This document shows positions 37,533 through 50,348 of a DNA stretch of 64,000 nt, in pieces (position 1 is the stretch's first letter; each line of letters starts with the position of its first letter). The DNA is from Atrichornis clamosus (Eukaryota > Chordata > Aves > Passeriformes > Menuridae). The position numbers and the translations under genes were made by a program. Where the stretch lies: assembly GCA_013400975.1 (NCBI GenBank), contig WBMZ01004782.1, positions 124,001 through 188,000 of the forward strand, in the 5' to 3' direction. The notes beneath the pieces were generated by a model. That model was not told where the DNA came from. It was given only the letters and a program-made list of their open reading frames with translations, and made no database searches.

Positions 37533-37663
37533 CTGAATGCACGCACCAGAGATGCTATTCAGTTTCTTTAATTTAATTGTCAACCATCATTTCAGAAACT
37601 GAATGCACGCACCAGAGATGCTATTCAGTTTCTTTAATTTAATTGTCAACCATCATTTCAGAA
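37533..37663. repeat. 66-bp tandem duplication (two copies)
   Basis: Bases 37533-37598 (starting CTGAATGCACGCACCAGAGA) are repeated at 37599-37663. The only difference I can see is at the very end, where copy one ends CAGAAA and copy two ends CAGAAG. The unit is complex, unique-looking sequence that includes TTTAATTTAATTGTC. The near identity implies a recent event. Together with the 60-bp duplication at 10455 it is the second such event in the window. Confidence 0.95.
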
Positions 37664-39230
37664 GTCCTAGGTTTGTTTTGTATGTTTTTGGTTGCTGTTC
37701 AGGAGGGCACAGCTCTCCTTCACATCCTGTGTCAAATATAATAGCCATACATGGCTGATTTGGTACTCAAGGATGTCTCTAAAGACACTCCATGACCATG
37801 TTCAGGCATCTGAATCCATCTATGTGACTATATATTTTATAGATTTTATATAAAATTATATTTACATTTTGTAATTTAAATTTTAAAAGGCACAAGGCAA
37901 GATACTGTGCAACTGTCATTGCTTAAGTAAAATAGGTACAGAGATTCTCTATTCTGACATGGGGTCTTTATGGTTAGCTAAGATTAGCTAAATTCAAAAG
38001 GAGTTTGTCATCTAGATTACTTAGTTGAGTACATAGAATTAAAAAAATACTCCAACAAACTGAAGTACTTGATAAAGCACAATGGCCCATAGTCAACAGG
38101 ATTGCATACACACCTGGCATAAGCCTAAGCATTTTGCTGTTTGAAGAGCAAACAGAACCTTGCAAGAGAACTAATTTCTTTCAAGTAAGTTGCCTCCCAT
38201 CTAAAAGTGAGAATCAGTGTACCTCTGGCACAGTTGTGGCCATCTGTTTGTACCAAAGCAAGCATATATTTAGAAACAGAAAAGGAGTGGTCAGAATAAT
38301 AGATATTTGAAAGGAAAGAATACTGAAATTTGTTTTATTTTTGTTTAGATCTAATTTTTTTAAACTATTATGAGAATGTTAGAACAGGGGTTGCCCCTGT
38401 CATGAAAAACTGACACTTGTTTTAATAGTCACACAACATTTTTCACTAAATGCATTATGAATGATAAAATAAATCAAGTTTTCTACCTTTGAAAAATATT
38501 TTAGATGTCCATAGTCACCTGTAGGCTACTTCTGCAAAGGCAGCTGCAACCAGTTAACAGATGATAAAGTGCTTCTTCCTGACAAATATTGCTGACACAT
38601 ATAATTTTTCTTTAAAATTTAGTCCTTTAATTTGAATAGTATTCTAGATGTAGCTAAGGGTTAAAGCTAAATTATAAGATTCTGTGCACTTTTTGTTTCT
38701 GTTTTGGTTTCATGTCTATTTCCGTTGCCACAGTTCAAATTTGACCGTAGGGCTCTATAAGTTTTCTCTTTTTTCCTTCCCCATTCCTCCTTTTTTTTAT
38801 TTTTGTCTTAAACTTCCTTCATTTCTAAATAATGTAAGTATCCTGGCATGTACCATCTTTGACAAGTCAGAACGATTATTTCTAGAGTACTGTCAGGTTA
38901 GATAAGCTTTCCATCTTGTGTTAAATCCTGAGTTGGAGTGCTTAATTCTAACACAACCTTCCAGAGTCTGACAGCATGACACTAGGAATCTACTGATACA
39001 TGGAGAAAGTACATCTGGAAATTGAAGGATTCATTGAACTTTTGGAATATGTCTTTCTCTATAAGTTTCAAAACTTATTAGCATAATTCAAATTAAATAA
39101 TAATATAAAGTTTCATAGGATGTGTGTGTATGCATAGCAACATCTAAACATTAAAATGATGTATATGCTTATTGTAAAAATATTGTTTTCAAACAAGTTC
39201 GAAAAGGGGTTTTACAGTAAAGGTTTTTCA
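37664..39230. other. Unassigned AT-rich non-coding stretch
   Basis: Nothing recognised. Short frames at 37974-38165 and 38684-38905 have no domain signature. The phenylalanine-rich one reflects T-rich sequence. Confidence 0.6.
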
Positions 39231-39273
39231 ATTATTATTATTGTTGTTATTATTATTATTATTATTATTATTT
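39231..39273. repeat. (ATT)n microsatellite
   Basis: ATT units with a GTTGTT interruption, then eight or more uninterrupted TTA units. Confidence 0.92.
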
Positions 39274-40049
39274 CAGTAGTGGGTTTCTGTTTCTGTTGAT
39301 ACTGGAGTGTTATTTTATGTATATGTTTAGCTTTCTTTTAGTATGTTTGTCAGCTGTTGAAGGTCAGTTTTATTGTGATGTAGATATGGAAATGCATGTG
39401 GCATATCCCTGGACCTAGGAAGATAATTTGACCACAAACTTATAGAAATTCATGGCAAAACTAGTGATTCAATTATGAATAACTGAAAAGAGGTCACAGG
39501 GTCACAAGGTTTTTTTTTTTTAATTATTTGCACCATTCTGCAACCTAAATAATAAATGTATTCTCAAAAAAAGTGAAAGATTTGAAGAGGGGAAAAACTA
39601 CTGAGATTTTAAGAACTGGTTTGAGAAAAATTACTCAAGATGACCAATTTTTAAGCCTTAAAAGACTGACAGATTACACCCCATTAATACCTAGCATGAG
39701 AAAACATGAGGAAAATATTTCTAAGATTCAGTACCAAGAAATAAATCTAGATAAATTTGGAATATTAGAATAGACCTAAAACACCATTTCTTAATAATTA
39801 GGGTTTTTAATCATCATTGGATGTGCAGAATTCTCTCTCACTTTAACTCTTTAACCCAAGAAAGCCAGTTTTTGACTTAAAATTCTGTGTCTCATTTCAA
39901 AACTATGAACTTGACAGAGGAATATTCAGGTGAAATTCCAATGGGCTTGGTAGTAGAACAAGTCAGAATAAATTAAGACAATTATTCCTTCTGGTCAGAA
40001 AATCTATACTTAAGTACAAACTTCCAGCAGTGATATTTTCTTGGCTCTA
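39274..40049. other. Unassigned AT-rich non-coding stretch
   Basis: Nothing recognised. A 66-codon plus-strand frame at 39573-39773 is charged but has no domain I know. Confidence 0.55.
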
Positions 40050-40156
40050 TTTTTTTTTTTTTTTTGGTTTGGTTTGGTTTGGTTTGGGTTGGTTTGGTTT
40101 TTTTTTTTTTTTTTTTTTGGTTGGGTTTGTTTTGGTTTGGTTTTGTTTTTTGTTCT
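40050..40156. repeat. T-run / (GGTTT)n low-complexity minisatellite
   Basis: A run of 15 T, then tandem GGTTT units (one GGGTT variant), then a run of about 20 T, then a second, less regular set of GGTTT/GGGTTTG units. It is strongly strand-asymmetric (T+G on plus, A+C on minus). The phenylalanine/tryptophan-rich plus frame and lysine/proline-rich minus frame across it are by-products. It is not the telomere repeat TTAGGG. Confidence 0.92.
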
Positions 40157-43100
40157 TCTTTCCTTTCTTTTCCTTCTACTTTGCTGATACCTCACCATGT
40201 AATCTTTGGTATGTCATAGCCAGAGACTGAATCAGGTGAAAACTTAGGAGAAAAGAAAATAGAGACAAAAAGGAACAGGAAATTTTCTTTGTTTTGCATT
40301 TGATTGTAGATTTCTGTGAAACAAGACTATGAACTAAAATTCATTTAGAAAAAAGTAGAGTTGATTTCACTTATCTATCTTGTCACAAAATAGATTAGGA
40401 TGTTTTTTGTTGCTTGGTACAATGAATATACATGATAACCTTGAAAGAATAAACTTTTACAGCACTGCCTATTAGCAATTCTTTGACTCGTGAAAAATTA
40501 AAAAATTAATCCTCCCTTCTGTCTTCCATACCCACCCATCTATTGTACATGTCTCAACTTTTAAAAATTCCTAATTGCTTGATGGGCACTGAGAGATACC
40601 CCAGCATATTTCCATCTAGTGGTGTGCAATGGGGAATTCTGTAAGGTTCTGATTTGTAACTTTATACAATTGCTCTGACAGACAAATGTTTAAGCTAATA
40701 TGATTGTGTATATATATATATGTAGAGGTGCCTTGTCTAGGAATACAGGACAGCATTTCTCACACTGAATAAAATTGAAATTCCAAAATACATCAAAGAA
40801 AAGTGAATTTCTTGCAGTTAAGAACTGCTTTAGGAATTTTGCTGGTAAAATGCAAGACTAAATCTTGGCAGTTATTTTGCAAGTACAATATTTCTGCTGG
40901 TGAATATCCAAATGTTAGAGCAGATAATCACACATACATCTAAAACCTTTCAGATATTTTCTCCTGTGTCACCCAATTTGTTCCAATCTTTTCATTTTTT
41001 TAGCCCAGTATATGTTATGTTATAATATTTTACATGCTATTAAGCTTCTACTCACCAGGAAGATAAAACTTGCAGACTCAAAGAAGTCCATATATTTTCT
41101 TCTTGCCCTGTCATAGACTATTAATTGTTGTTATTTGAATATATTTTAAAAAAATTCAGCATGGCTGATATTGCAAATTGCAGCATTTTTAACATGGAAA
41201 TTGTCTTAGTAGTTAGATATTTTTCATTAAAATTGCAATCTATTATTTTTACTACTAATAAATAGGTCTAATGAATATATCTTCTAGTAAATATCAACAA
41301 CTTTATATAATAAAATGTATGAAATTTCTGAGAATTGTGATTTGAAGTATTTGACTTTATTCTGAAGTGGGACACAATCTCTGATTTAGGTTCGTAACAC
41401 CTGTGCAGAATCCCAGTACAGCCAGGTATCTCAAAATGTGATGTAGAAACCAACATGCAGGAAAGAAAATATAGAGGCAGATGTGTATCTCTTCCTAAGT
41501 CGTCGCCAACTGGACTTCCAGTTGGAACTGACATTCTGGAACTGTTCTGGTGAAAGGAGACCAAAAGGCAATTCTCACCTGCCCTGAGAGGGAATATAAC
41601 CTGTATTAAATTCTGCTTGCTGGGAAAGTGTCTTAAGTTTTGATGATAACAAGCATTGATATGATCTCCATTTTGTCCAGTCTTGATGTGCACTTTGTAG
41701 GTTCTAAATGATACCAGGCTTTGATCTACCCAGGCTCATAAGTCTGAGATGTGTACAGAAGTGCAGCTTAAATAGTGAAGTAAGCATCTACAATAAACGG
41801 AAAGTACTAATATAGGTTAAGTGACACTGAGTTGAGAGGACAGATGCTTAGGAACTAACAAATTTAGCCTGTGATGTCTAAATTCTGCTGAATACCCATT
41901 CCAAGGACTCTGGTTGCATGTTGACTCTAATATATATAATGTTTACACCTTTTATGGGTATCAGGTTTTTGTTTTTTCTGGGAATTGGCAATTAATTTTG
42001 AATAAAACAAACTATTACTCTTCAATATAAATAATAAAAACAGTCAAAGTATATTTTAAAGTACTGCATGTATTAGAAACTAATTGCACCTAGGATATCA
42101 CTAACCACAGTTAATTGCCATTGAAGGCTGTAGATTACCATTTTGCTGTTTGCATAGTGACAGTTTAAACTCCTTGAATTCCCTTTGTTCTTATAACCAT
42201 GATTTGGTATTTATAATATTTTAAGATATCATGCTTTTTTCATAGAGTTTAAATGCTTAAGGGGAAAACCCCTTAGACCTCAATATTGTAATTCTGAGAG
42301 TGTAGTTTTTAATGAGTTTTTCAGTTTGACTCTTTAGGCATTTCTTGTTCATTATCTCATCTGTGACCTTCAAACACTGTGGAAGGAGATACTGAGATGA
42401 TACCTTTTCTGCTTTTAGCATGTTTGTTTTACATTCATTGAGGATTTCTCTATATGATGTTAAGGTGGGCAGGAAAGAAATGGCATCAGTAGAGTGTTTG
42501 TTTCTCTTACCATATGACCCCATTACCCACTCACAACCCAGTGCCTTCCTGTGCTCTGCCCTCTGTAACAGCTTTTTCTAAAGGACTGTATTTCTAATTT
42601 CTCTCTGTGTCTTGTTTCCTGCATCTGGGTACAATATGAGGATCTCATCAGAGAAAGGCATTGGAAGGGATGGACAAAGTAAAATGATGGGCAACAATGA
42701 CCTTTCAGCAGTGATTGCCACACGGAGATGGATTTAACTAGGCATTGAAAAGACTGGGCTGCAGGAAGTTCTGGAGGTTATTTGCGCTCGCACACAAACA
42801 AAGGCTAATCCTTAGGTAGGAAACCAGAGATGGGTAAAAGAGGAAAAATTATTCTGGAAATATAATGATATTCCCCCCCAGCCCCGTTCTTTTTTTCTAG
42901 TACAGGCATAAGCATGAATGCATATAAATTTGTACCATGTCAGTATAGCACACAAGCTTTACCACTGACCTTAGAGACATAGGATGCCTATCTAGCATGA
43001 ATTTGGTAAATTCACTTCCATCGAAGACATAAGGTAGTCTGCCTATGTTGGAAAAAAACCATTGAAGACATTGTGATATTGAAACAGCAAGATCTATGTT

Positions 43101-46100
43101 CCTTCATGTCCACGTGGGCTGACAGTCTGAGAGTATCAACTGTCTTATCCACAGGAATATAAACACCTTTCTTCAGACAGATACCTGTGAATCTAACAGA
43201 GATTAGTAGTGTACCCAGATGTTCTAATCTTTGTAATTTATGAAATAAAAAATTACAGTGACTATATATATTCAAGGTGAGAAACACAAACATTTTGATA
43301 ACAGATTACTTTTACTGGACTAGTCACAAGGTAAAATTTAGGCCTTAAAAATACATGTTTGAATATAGATATGTATGTTTTGCCTCCAATATCACAAATA
43401 TCAGTAAGCAAGTGTTGATATTGTAGGTATGAATTGCTATTTCCTACAATTCTTTTATAAAATTTACCTCAGATATTAGGAGGAAATAAGTGTAATTCCA
43501 GATTTTTGAAAGTAAAATGATAAAAGAACTGGTAGAACTGACAGCACTTCTGTGTCTAAGTGTTTTGTTCCCAGACAAACTGCTCAGAAAAACAAAGGCT
43601 ACATCTTAATTATCTTCAATAATGAAGGAAATATCCATTGCACTTATTGACTGAAATTTCTTTAAAATGATTAATTATTTATGGAATGTGGGATGAGTCA
43701 GAAAGGTATCCATTTTGTTTTTTAATAACTGAAATTATTAAAGATTCATTGTATCATTGATCAAGCAGAAACAGTAGTGCTGAAAGTCTGAAGATCTATG
43801 CTGTGAGATAGTAGGCAGCTCCTGCAAGATGTTTAAGAAATATCTTCATGTTTCAAATTTGAAAAGCTGCCATCTGGAGCTGTATTCCCACTTTCTGCTG
43901 AGCAGTGCTCTCTTGGCTGAGAAGCAAAGTCATATGTTCTTTTTGGGATAGCTTATTTATGTACTCCTGAGCTTCCCTTCACCAAGTAATTTTCAGTGCG
44001 AGTCAATCTTCCAAAAATGGGGATTTGCAGAGGCAAATCTCCACAGAGATTGGAAGGCTTTTCATGTGGAATGGTCTGGGTATATCACCTCTTCATAGCC
44101 AGTTAATCCACCATCTTTTCTCTTTCAGAGTTTTTGGTTGGCATTTCATATATACTGATAAGAAAAATAAACTGAATGAAAATGGAGCCATAGTCTGTTG
44201 TGGGAACTGGTGTAATACAGTTGAGATTTGAGATAGACTGGACATGCAGTGCAAGCAGTCACTGCTTTCTAGTTGTCTATGCATGTGACATTGCTGAAAT
44301 ACACACTTTTAAAAAATAGTTTTGCAGAGGCAGCGTACTGGCAAAACACTTATTTTCAGGCCAGTGGATAAAGTAGCAGCAAATCTTCAGCTTGGCAGCT
44401 CTAATTAGCATTCCAAGATAAAGCACTAAAATATTTTTAATGTCAGTGAGTTTTAGGAGTTTATAGGGTGTTTGTGTTTTCCCCTCTTATTTTCCTTGAA
44501 TCACAACATACTCTGTTTTGTGATAGATGATTAAGTCTGGAAATAAGCAAATCATTGGTGTAGTCCAGGCATTAGTAAAATTGCATACATCTGACAATAT
44601 GGGGTAGTAGATATTTTGGAAGCAAAAATGAATGTTTACTGCATTAGTGCCAGAAAAAGATGTCTAGCCTACAGCTATTTCATGGCAGTATTAGTGTCCA
44701 AGATCTGAGAGCAATGCAATAGATTTAGCTTGCTTGTAGTCTTTTGTCATTATTTTTGCATGGAAAATATAATCAGAAAGAAAGTCTAAAAAGTCCCTCT
44801 ATTCAAATATTCATTGCATTTCAGGAATAACCAGAAGCATAATTATTTACTCTGTATAACTGCAGATAAACCCCTGTAAACTTACTTTCCACCAGCACTC
44901 CTCCTTTCCTTTGCTTTTTTTTTCTTTGAGTAACAGTGATGCAGTAGAATTCAGCAGAGCACAAGCTCAGCTGATATCTATCTCAATTGATTAACTGTCT
45001 AGAAGATTTGATTTTCAGAATAGATACCCAAGAGAGCTTCAATTCATTAGCGGTTGTCCACATGTGATTAGAAACTGTGGGAGGTCTAACCCCCTCTTTT
45101 AATTGATCCAATTTCATATTCCTCATGGTCATTAAGTGTGTTAATGGCAACTTAGCACCTGCATTAAGAAACCAACTTAACAACATCCTATAAATGACTT
45201 TAAGTCAGCAGGTGCCAAATTTACAGGGAAAAAAATGATATAATTTCTGCTCTAATGTTACTGCAGGAGGGATATGAAGTAATAAAATGTTGCAATTGTT
45301 TAATCCATCATGATCAGGCAGTCATCATTTGATGATAACATGATTGTTATATTATTGCTATCCTTTGTTACTGATTGTCCCTTCTTTGCTCAAGGGTATT
45401 GTTCCTTTTTCTTATGTTAATAACTACACTTTCATTTATGCTACTTTGTAAGGAAGACTTTCCACTTTCTTCACTATAATGATGTCATAAGGTTGAAGAT
45501 AGCAAGCTGTTTTAGCTATAGGTTATGCCAGAAGCACTCACAGTTTCTTTATTATTGTGCTGTGTTTACGCAGATATTTTACTTGAGAAATCTATTTGTA
45601 AATCGTATGAAAGGAAGGTCTCATTCTAATAACATGCTACTTCTAATGGTTTTTTTTATTTCAGTGTGATTGGCAGTACTTTAAATAAATTCTGAATGCT
45701 ACACAAGACAGTGTTTGTGAGTGATTATACCAAATATTTGATTGCTATATTTGTTTTTAATAAGGGATGTAAGAGTTAAACTTCTCATTTAGAGAGATTG
45801 ACCAAATGTTCCTCAGTTTTTTTCCCCAAAACACACGTGCAAGATGACTGCGTAGATAAATGCCACAAATACAGATTCTTAGAATTGTACCTCTTCACTT
45901 GCCCAAATTTGCCCCATTCTGAGCAGCCATATGCCTAAACCCTGTTGGTTTCCAGAAAATATCTGGAGAAATGTCTGTGCTTCCTAAAGTGTTCAATCTG
46001 TGAAATATTTTGACAATGGCGCATTTAGCGTGCACCTATTGGGTAAAGCTGTCATACAAAATGGAGTTACTCTAGGTTTTGTTACTGCACAACAGTGTAA

Positions 46101-46749
46101 TTGGCAATAATTTCCTGTAATATCTGAGAAACCAAAGAGCGTTCTGAGACTGAAAGGGAATCAGATCTGCTTTAAGCTGTGGCATCAGGTACCTCATACA
46201 GTTAAAAGACAGAAGGAAATGCCAGAATAAGAACTGTTCCTTGGAACTGGTTAGCATTTAAAAAAAATTAAGTAGGAGAATGTGAAAGACATAGGTAAGG
46301 GGAAGAAAGGAATAGAGAAGATGAGATGGAAAGAGTAGGGTTTTGTGTGGGTGGCTGGCAGGATAACAGAGGAACATCATTCTCTCAGAAAACAGATGAA
46401 GCTTCTAGTTTCTAATGTTACAGTAAACCAGCCTCATTGGTTCTTGGGCAAACACAAAATATAAAAATACAGTTAAGTATAAACTTTAGGCCACATGCTC
46501 TTCAGAAAAAGAAGTGATGATTTGAAAGAGAGATGTACAAATATAGAAATATATTTCTCCTTTCCATTATAATGTTATTAAAATTTTTTAAAAATACATA
46601 CTGCACATATGTTGTGCCACTGACTGTAAAACTGCTAGACCCTAGATATATCCTAGGTGCTTCCTTGAAACACTGGAACATACAGGTCAAAGAGGAATGA
46701 TCATAATATACTGAGGAGAGTTGAGGAATATATGTAGTGAAGGTAGCTT
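40157..46749. other. Unassigned AT-rich stretch, with candidate conserved non-coding segments at 44300-45400
   Basis: No exon, RNA gene or confident mobile element. A (TA)n patch lies at 40706-40722. A 141-codon minus-strand frame (41268-41693) is the longest outside LTRs but has no recognisable domain, coiled coil or signal peptide, and no splice or codon-use evidence supports it. The parts near 44310-44460 and 44980-45360 look like single-copy sequence with several homeodomain-type cores (TAATTAGCATTCC, CATTAGCGGTTG, TTTTAATTGATCC, GTCATTAAGTG), as is common in vertebrate conserved enhancers. Confidence 0.5.
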
Positions 46750-47802
46750 TGTATTGTTTTGGTTTGAGCCTGGCCAGAGGCCAGGAACTACCCAAGCTCT
46801 CTCCCTCCCTTGCATCCCATGGAAATTGTATTGGTTTGAGCCTGGTCGGAGGCCAGGCACCCGTGGAAACTGCCTGTCCACTCCCCCTGCTGCTGGACAG
46901 AGGAGAGAAAAAAACACTAAAAGTGTTCATGAGAGAGACAAGAACTCAAGAAAAACCACAGGCAAAACAGGCAAGCTTCAACTTAAGAGATATGAAATCA
47001 AATTTATTACACTAAAACTAACAGAAAAGGATAAGAAGAAATAAAATGAACTTTTGGAGAACACCTTTCTCTCCACTCCCTCCTCCCAGCTGTACCTCCT
47101 ACCCAAACGGAGCACGGAGACAAAGAATTAGGGGTTTTTTTGGTCAGTTCATGATCGTTCAAGGATTGGAATCTTTTCCTGCTGGATGGTGGGGTCCCCT
47201 CTGGAAGGCAGTTCTTCAGGAACTACCCCCTTCACAAAGTCCACCTCACAAGCAGTCTTCCGCTAACTACTGCAACATCAGTCCATCCCAGGGGCAACAG
47301 CAGCCCTCACACTGCTGCGGCAGCGTGGGTCACTCCTCCACAGGCTGCAGCCTCCTTTCAAGAATCCCCCTGCTCCAACATCTGCAAGTGGGTCTCAGCA
47401 CTCCTGTGGTCCTCCATGGGCTGCAAGGTGGGGACATCCCACTTCACCATGGTCTCACTACCAGCTGCAGAGGAATCTCAGCCCTGGCTCCTGCGGTATC
47501 TCCTCCCACTCCTGACCTGAGCTTGGTGCCTTCATGTTGTTTTTCAGCTCCCATCTTCTCACTCACCCTCTCTTCCCTGGCTGGAATTAAAACTATGCCA
47601 CCAGGATTGTTTTGAATTTCTTCTTAAATGTGTTATCATAAAGGTGGTACCACTTTTTATTGGTCTAGCAGCATGTCCATCTTTGCAGCCAGACACACAT
47701 TGGCCCTGCAGGACATGATGGTCGGTCTTCCAGCAGCTTCTCACAGAAGCCACCCCTGCAGCACGCCCACTACCAAAAACCAGGTCTTGCAAAATTATGA
47801 CA
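46750..47802 (-). mobile_element. Long GC-rich solo LTR, minus strand, with duplicated terminal segment
   Basis: Read on the minus strand from 47802, it starts TGTCATAATTTTGCAAGACC, then TGGTTTTTGGTAG, GCAGGGGTGGCTTCTGTGAG and AAGCTGCTGGAAG. This is the same family as the plus-strand LTR at 55916. A minus-strand AATAAA signal lies at 47008-47003, followed by GCCTGTTTTGCC and a CCTCTGTCCAGC motif near the 3' end, again as in the sister copy. The 3' terminus occurs twice: TTGGTTTGAGCCTGG-type sequence begins at 46827 and again near 46760, about 75 bp apart. The outer terminus (TG at 46750) gives flanks AGCTT and AGTTT, a 5-bp duplication with one mismatch. The inner terminus gives none. The plus-strand 189-codon frame inside (47046-47615) is antisense to the LTR and not a gene. 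Confidence 0.85.
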
Positions 47803-48560
47803 AGTTTGCAAGCTGCAGTACCAGCTGCAGATTCAGCTCTGAGTAGCAGGAGGACACAGGGACCTGTGGCAACAGCCAGGTGACCGGACACTCAGAGACA
47901 CAGAAGGAGCCAAGGACCCCAGACTTTTGCACACATGTACTGGGAGAGTATAAAATCCTGGGTTTTTCCTTTGTTCAGGTTACCTTCTCAGAGGCACCCA
48001 GCTCTGGCTGTTATTTTGTTATTTAGCTATAGCACCAGGACTAAATTATTTTAAGAATCAATATGTCTGAGACTTTGCTATGGGAAACGTGGAGTGGAGA
48101 TGGTAAGGAAACATGGTCTAACTGTGAGAGTGGAGTGTATGGAGAGAGTGGCACCTGTTGGCTCACTGTAAAGCTGCCTACTGTGAGTGGACTTTGGTCC
48201 CACTCAAGTTGTGTGGTTGTGACTGCCAGAGTGGCTCCTGGACGGTTGAATGGGAAGGTTTCCTTAACAAGGGGAATTATGGCAAGATGAAGACAAAGCA
48301 CATCTGAGAAAATAATTGGGGTGCTGATTGCTATCAATTGCTACTTCTTAGATGAGTATGGAACTCTACTGACAGAGTGCACCTATTTCCTCCTTTCCAA
48401 GAAAGCAGCAAGAGTTTTGCTTGGTGTTTCTTTCTACTACCCTGCAGGAATGGTGGGAGAGAAGTTTGTTTCTACAGCTGGACTCTGTGCTTACCTGAGA
48501 AGTGTTAGCTGAGACACGGTATTAACTGGCGCTTCTTGAGAGACACCTCCCTCAGAGAGG
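47803..48560. other. Unassigned GC-richer block adjoining the LTR
   Basis: Noticeably less AT-rich than the flanks, dense in GTGGAG, GAGAGTGG and CAGAG words, with a TATAAAA at about 47950. The change to AT-rich sequence near 48560 is fairly sharp. Open frames on both strands (98 codons minus at 48041-48337, 75 plus at 48063-48290, 63 plus at 48321-48512) show no domain. It might be an older, unrecognised LTR or mobile element into which, or beside which, the 46750-47802 LTR inserted. I could not place it in any family. Confidence 0.5.
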
Positions 48561-50323
48561 AGAAATGAGTTATTTGGGTGTTGATCCAAAAGCTCTCTGT
48601 TCTTTTACTTTACAGTAATATGCTCATGTGATGCATCCTTTGCTTATTAATTTATCAGGATTCCAAACTATTTAGGCAATTTTCTTTGTCATACCTCATT
48701 AGGTGATGGGTTTAAAAAGGAATAATTATTAAAATCTGAGTTTCATGTAAATATTTACATATGTATTTATACATACATTCTTATATAATGATATAAGTTT
48801 AATAAGTTCAGCTGAACTGACACATTGTCATGACTGGCATAATGGTGTGTAATCAGCAAATTTCTGTGTCAAAGCCCAGAGCACAACGGAAATGTAGCAC
48901 TCTTCATGCTTATGTTTGATGCCACACTATTTTGCTCTTTGGAACTGACAATATGAATATAGTTGGTTCAAGAAGGTGTAAAATGTGATTCTATTAATAT
49001 TACCTTACACAGTAAGTTTATATAATCCTTACATTTCCATCTGTGTCACATCTTGATGCAGAACAAAAATGTTGCCAGACATTCTACAATTATGTAGTTA
49101 AATGAAAAAGTATTGGAGCCATCTGTAAAATCCCACTGAAAAGGAAATCTAAATGTTTAGTATTTTTATGCTTTTTGACAAAAGTCCAAGAAATTGCAAC
49201 CATAGCTCTGGAGAAGAGTACATGCAGCAATAGGAGGAAAGAATAAAATCAAGAACATTTGTGACAGCAAATGACCCAGGATGCAGGCATTTGGCCTCAG
49301 TCTAGCAGTGAGACAGGAAAGGGCATAGGCCTAAACATTTTATATATTCCTATACAGGTATAGGCCTGGAATTTTTCAGACCTAAAAGACTCTAAGAGCA
49401 TGGCTAAGCAGAAATCAGCAAAATGTCTTTCTTTTTGTTTCCTGGTCTCTTTTTCTGATTTTCTAATCTTCCTACTATAAATTCACAGAAGATAAAGTGA
49501 GTAACCCAAAAAGGTGAGTAAGTAAATTAATGATTACCCTGCCCTAGACTTTAGGAAAACTTAAATCTGTTGAAACTTTTCATTAGTATTTCCCTGCTTG
49601 TCTCTTTATTTCTTGATTAATTTCCCACAGGGGAAAAAATTCTTATTAACCGACTAATGAATACCCAGGTCATAAACATAAATTATGAAGATTCTGTAGA
49701 CAACTATTGGGTACAATGTGAATAATTTAATTCTTCATTAACTCCTTAAAGTGAATATTCTATTATCTTGCCAAATTTTGATTTTATTAGCAAGTTTAAT
49801 TTAATCCTTATACTTCTAATATAGTATCAAAACAAATAGAAACAGTTACATAAATCAAAATGTGTGTTAACAGTTTTCACAGAATTTCAGCCAAGTTCCT
49901 AGTTTGTGCAAACGGATTTTCTTTTAACAAAGTCAGTGGTGAAATATCTGTGTATAGAAGTTGAGGGCCTGGCTCTTAATATCATAGAAAATGTATCTTC
50001 AGTGGGACCCTAACTGATACTGCATTTGTAAATTGCTGCAAGCCTGGTGTTTTTACAGCCTGATGTGAGCAATTCAGACCACAATTTTCAGTGCAAAATG
50101 GGAAATGTAGTCTGCACTGAGAGAGCTTAGAAAAGCACAGCTATAATTAGAGCTATACAATGGATAAATAATTGGGAATGTATAGTATCTTCAGCTGATG
50201 TAGAAGAACCCATTCTACTGATTTGTTCTCTCTTCAAAAAGTGTTGCTTAATTCTAATCAATGGAAAATTCCTGATGCATGAAAACTGATTGATGAAGTT
50301 AACTATCTTGCTTTTTAACGTAC
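48561..50323. other. Unassigned AT-rich non-coding stretch
   Basis: Nothing recognised. Confidence 0.6.
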
Positions 50324-50348
50324 TATATATATATATATATATATATAT
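50324..50348. repeat. (TA)n microsatellite
   Basis: About twelve uninterrupted TA units. Confidence 0.95.

Noticed and set aside
40050..40156. Interstitial telomere repeat
   Set aside because: Units are GGTTT, not TTAGGG.
41268..41693. 141-codon minus-strand open frame as a gene
   Set aside because: No recognisable domain, signal peptide or repeat, no convincing exon borders, and it sits in AT-rich DNA where a frame of this size can occur by chance in 64 kb.
47046..47615. 189-codon plus-strand frame as a gene
   Set aside because: It lies wholly inside a minus-strand LTR and is explained by GC-rich antisense sequence.
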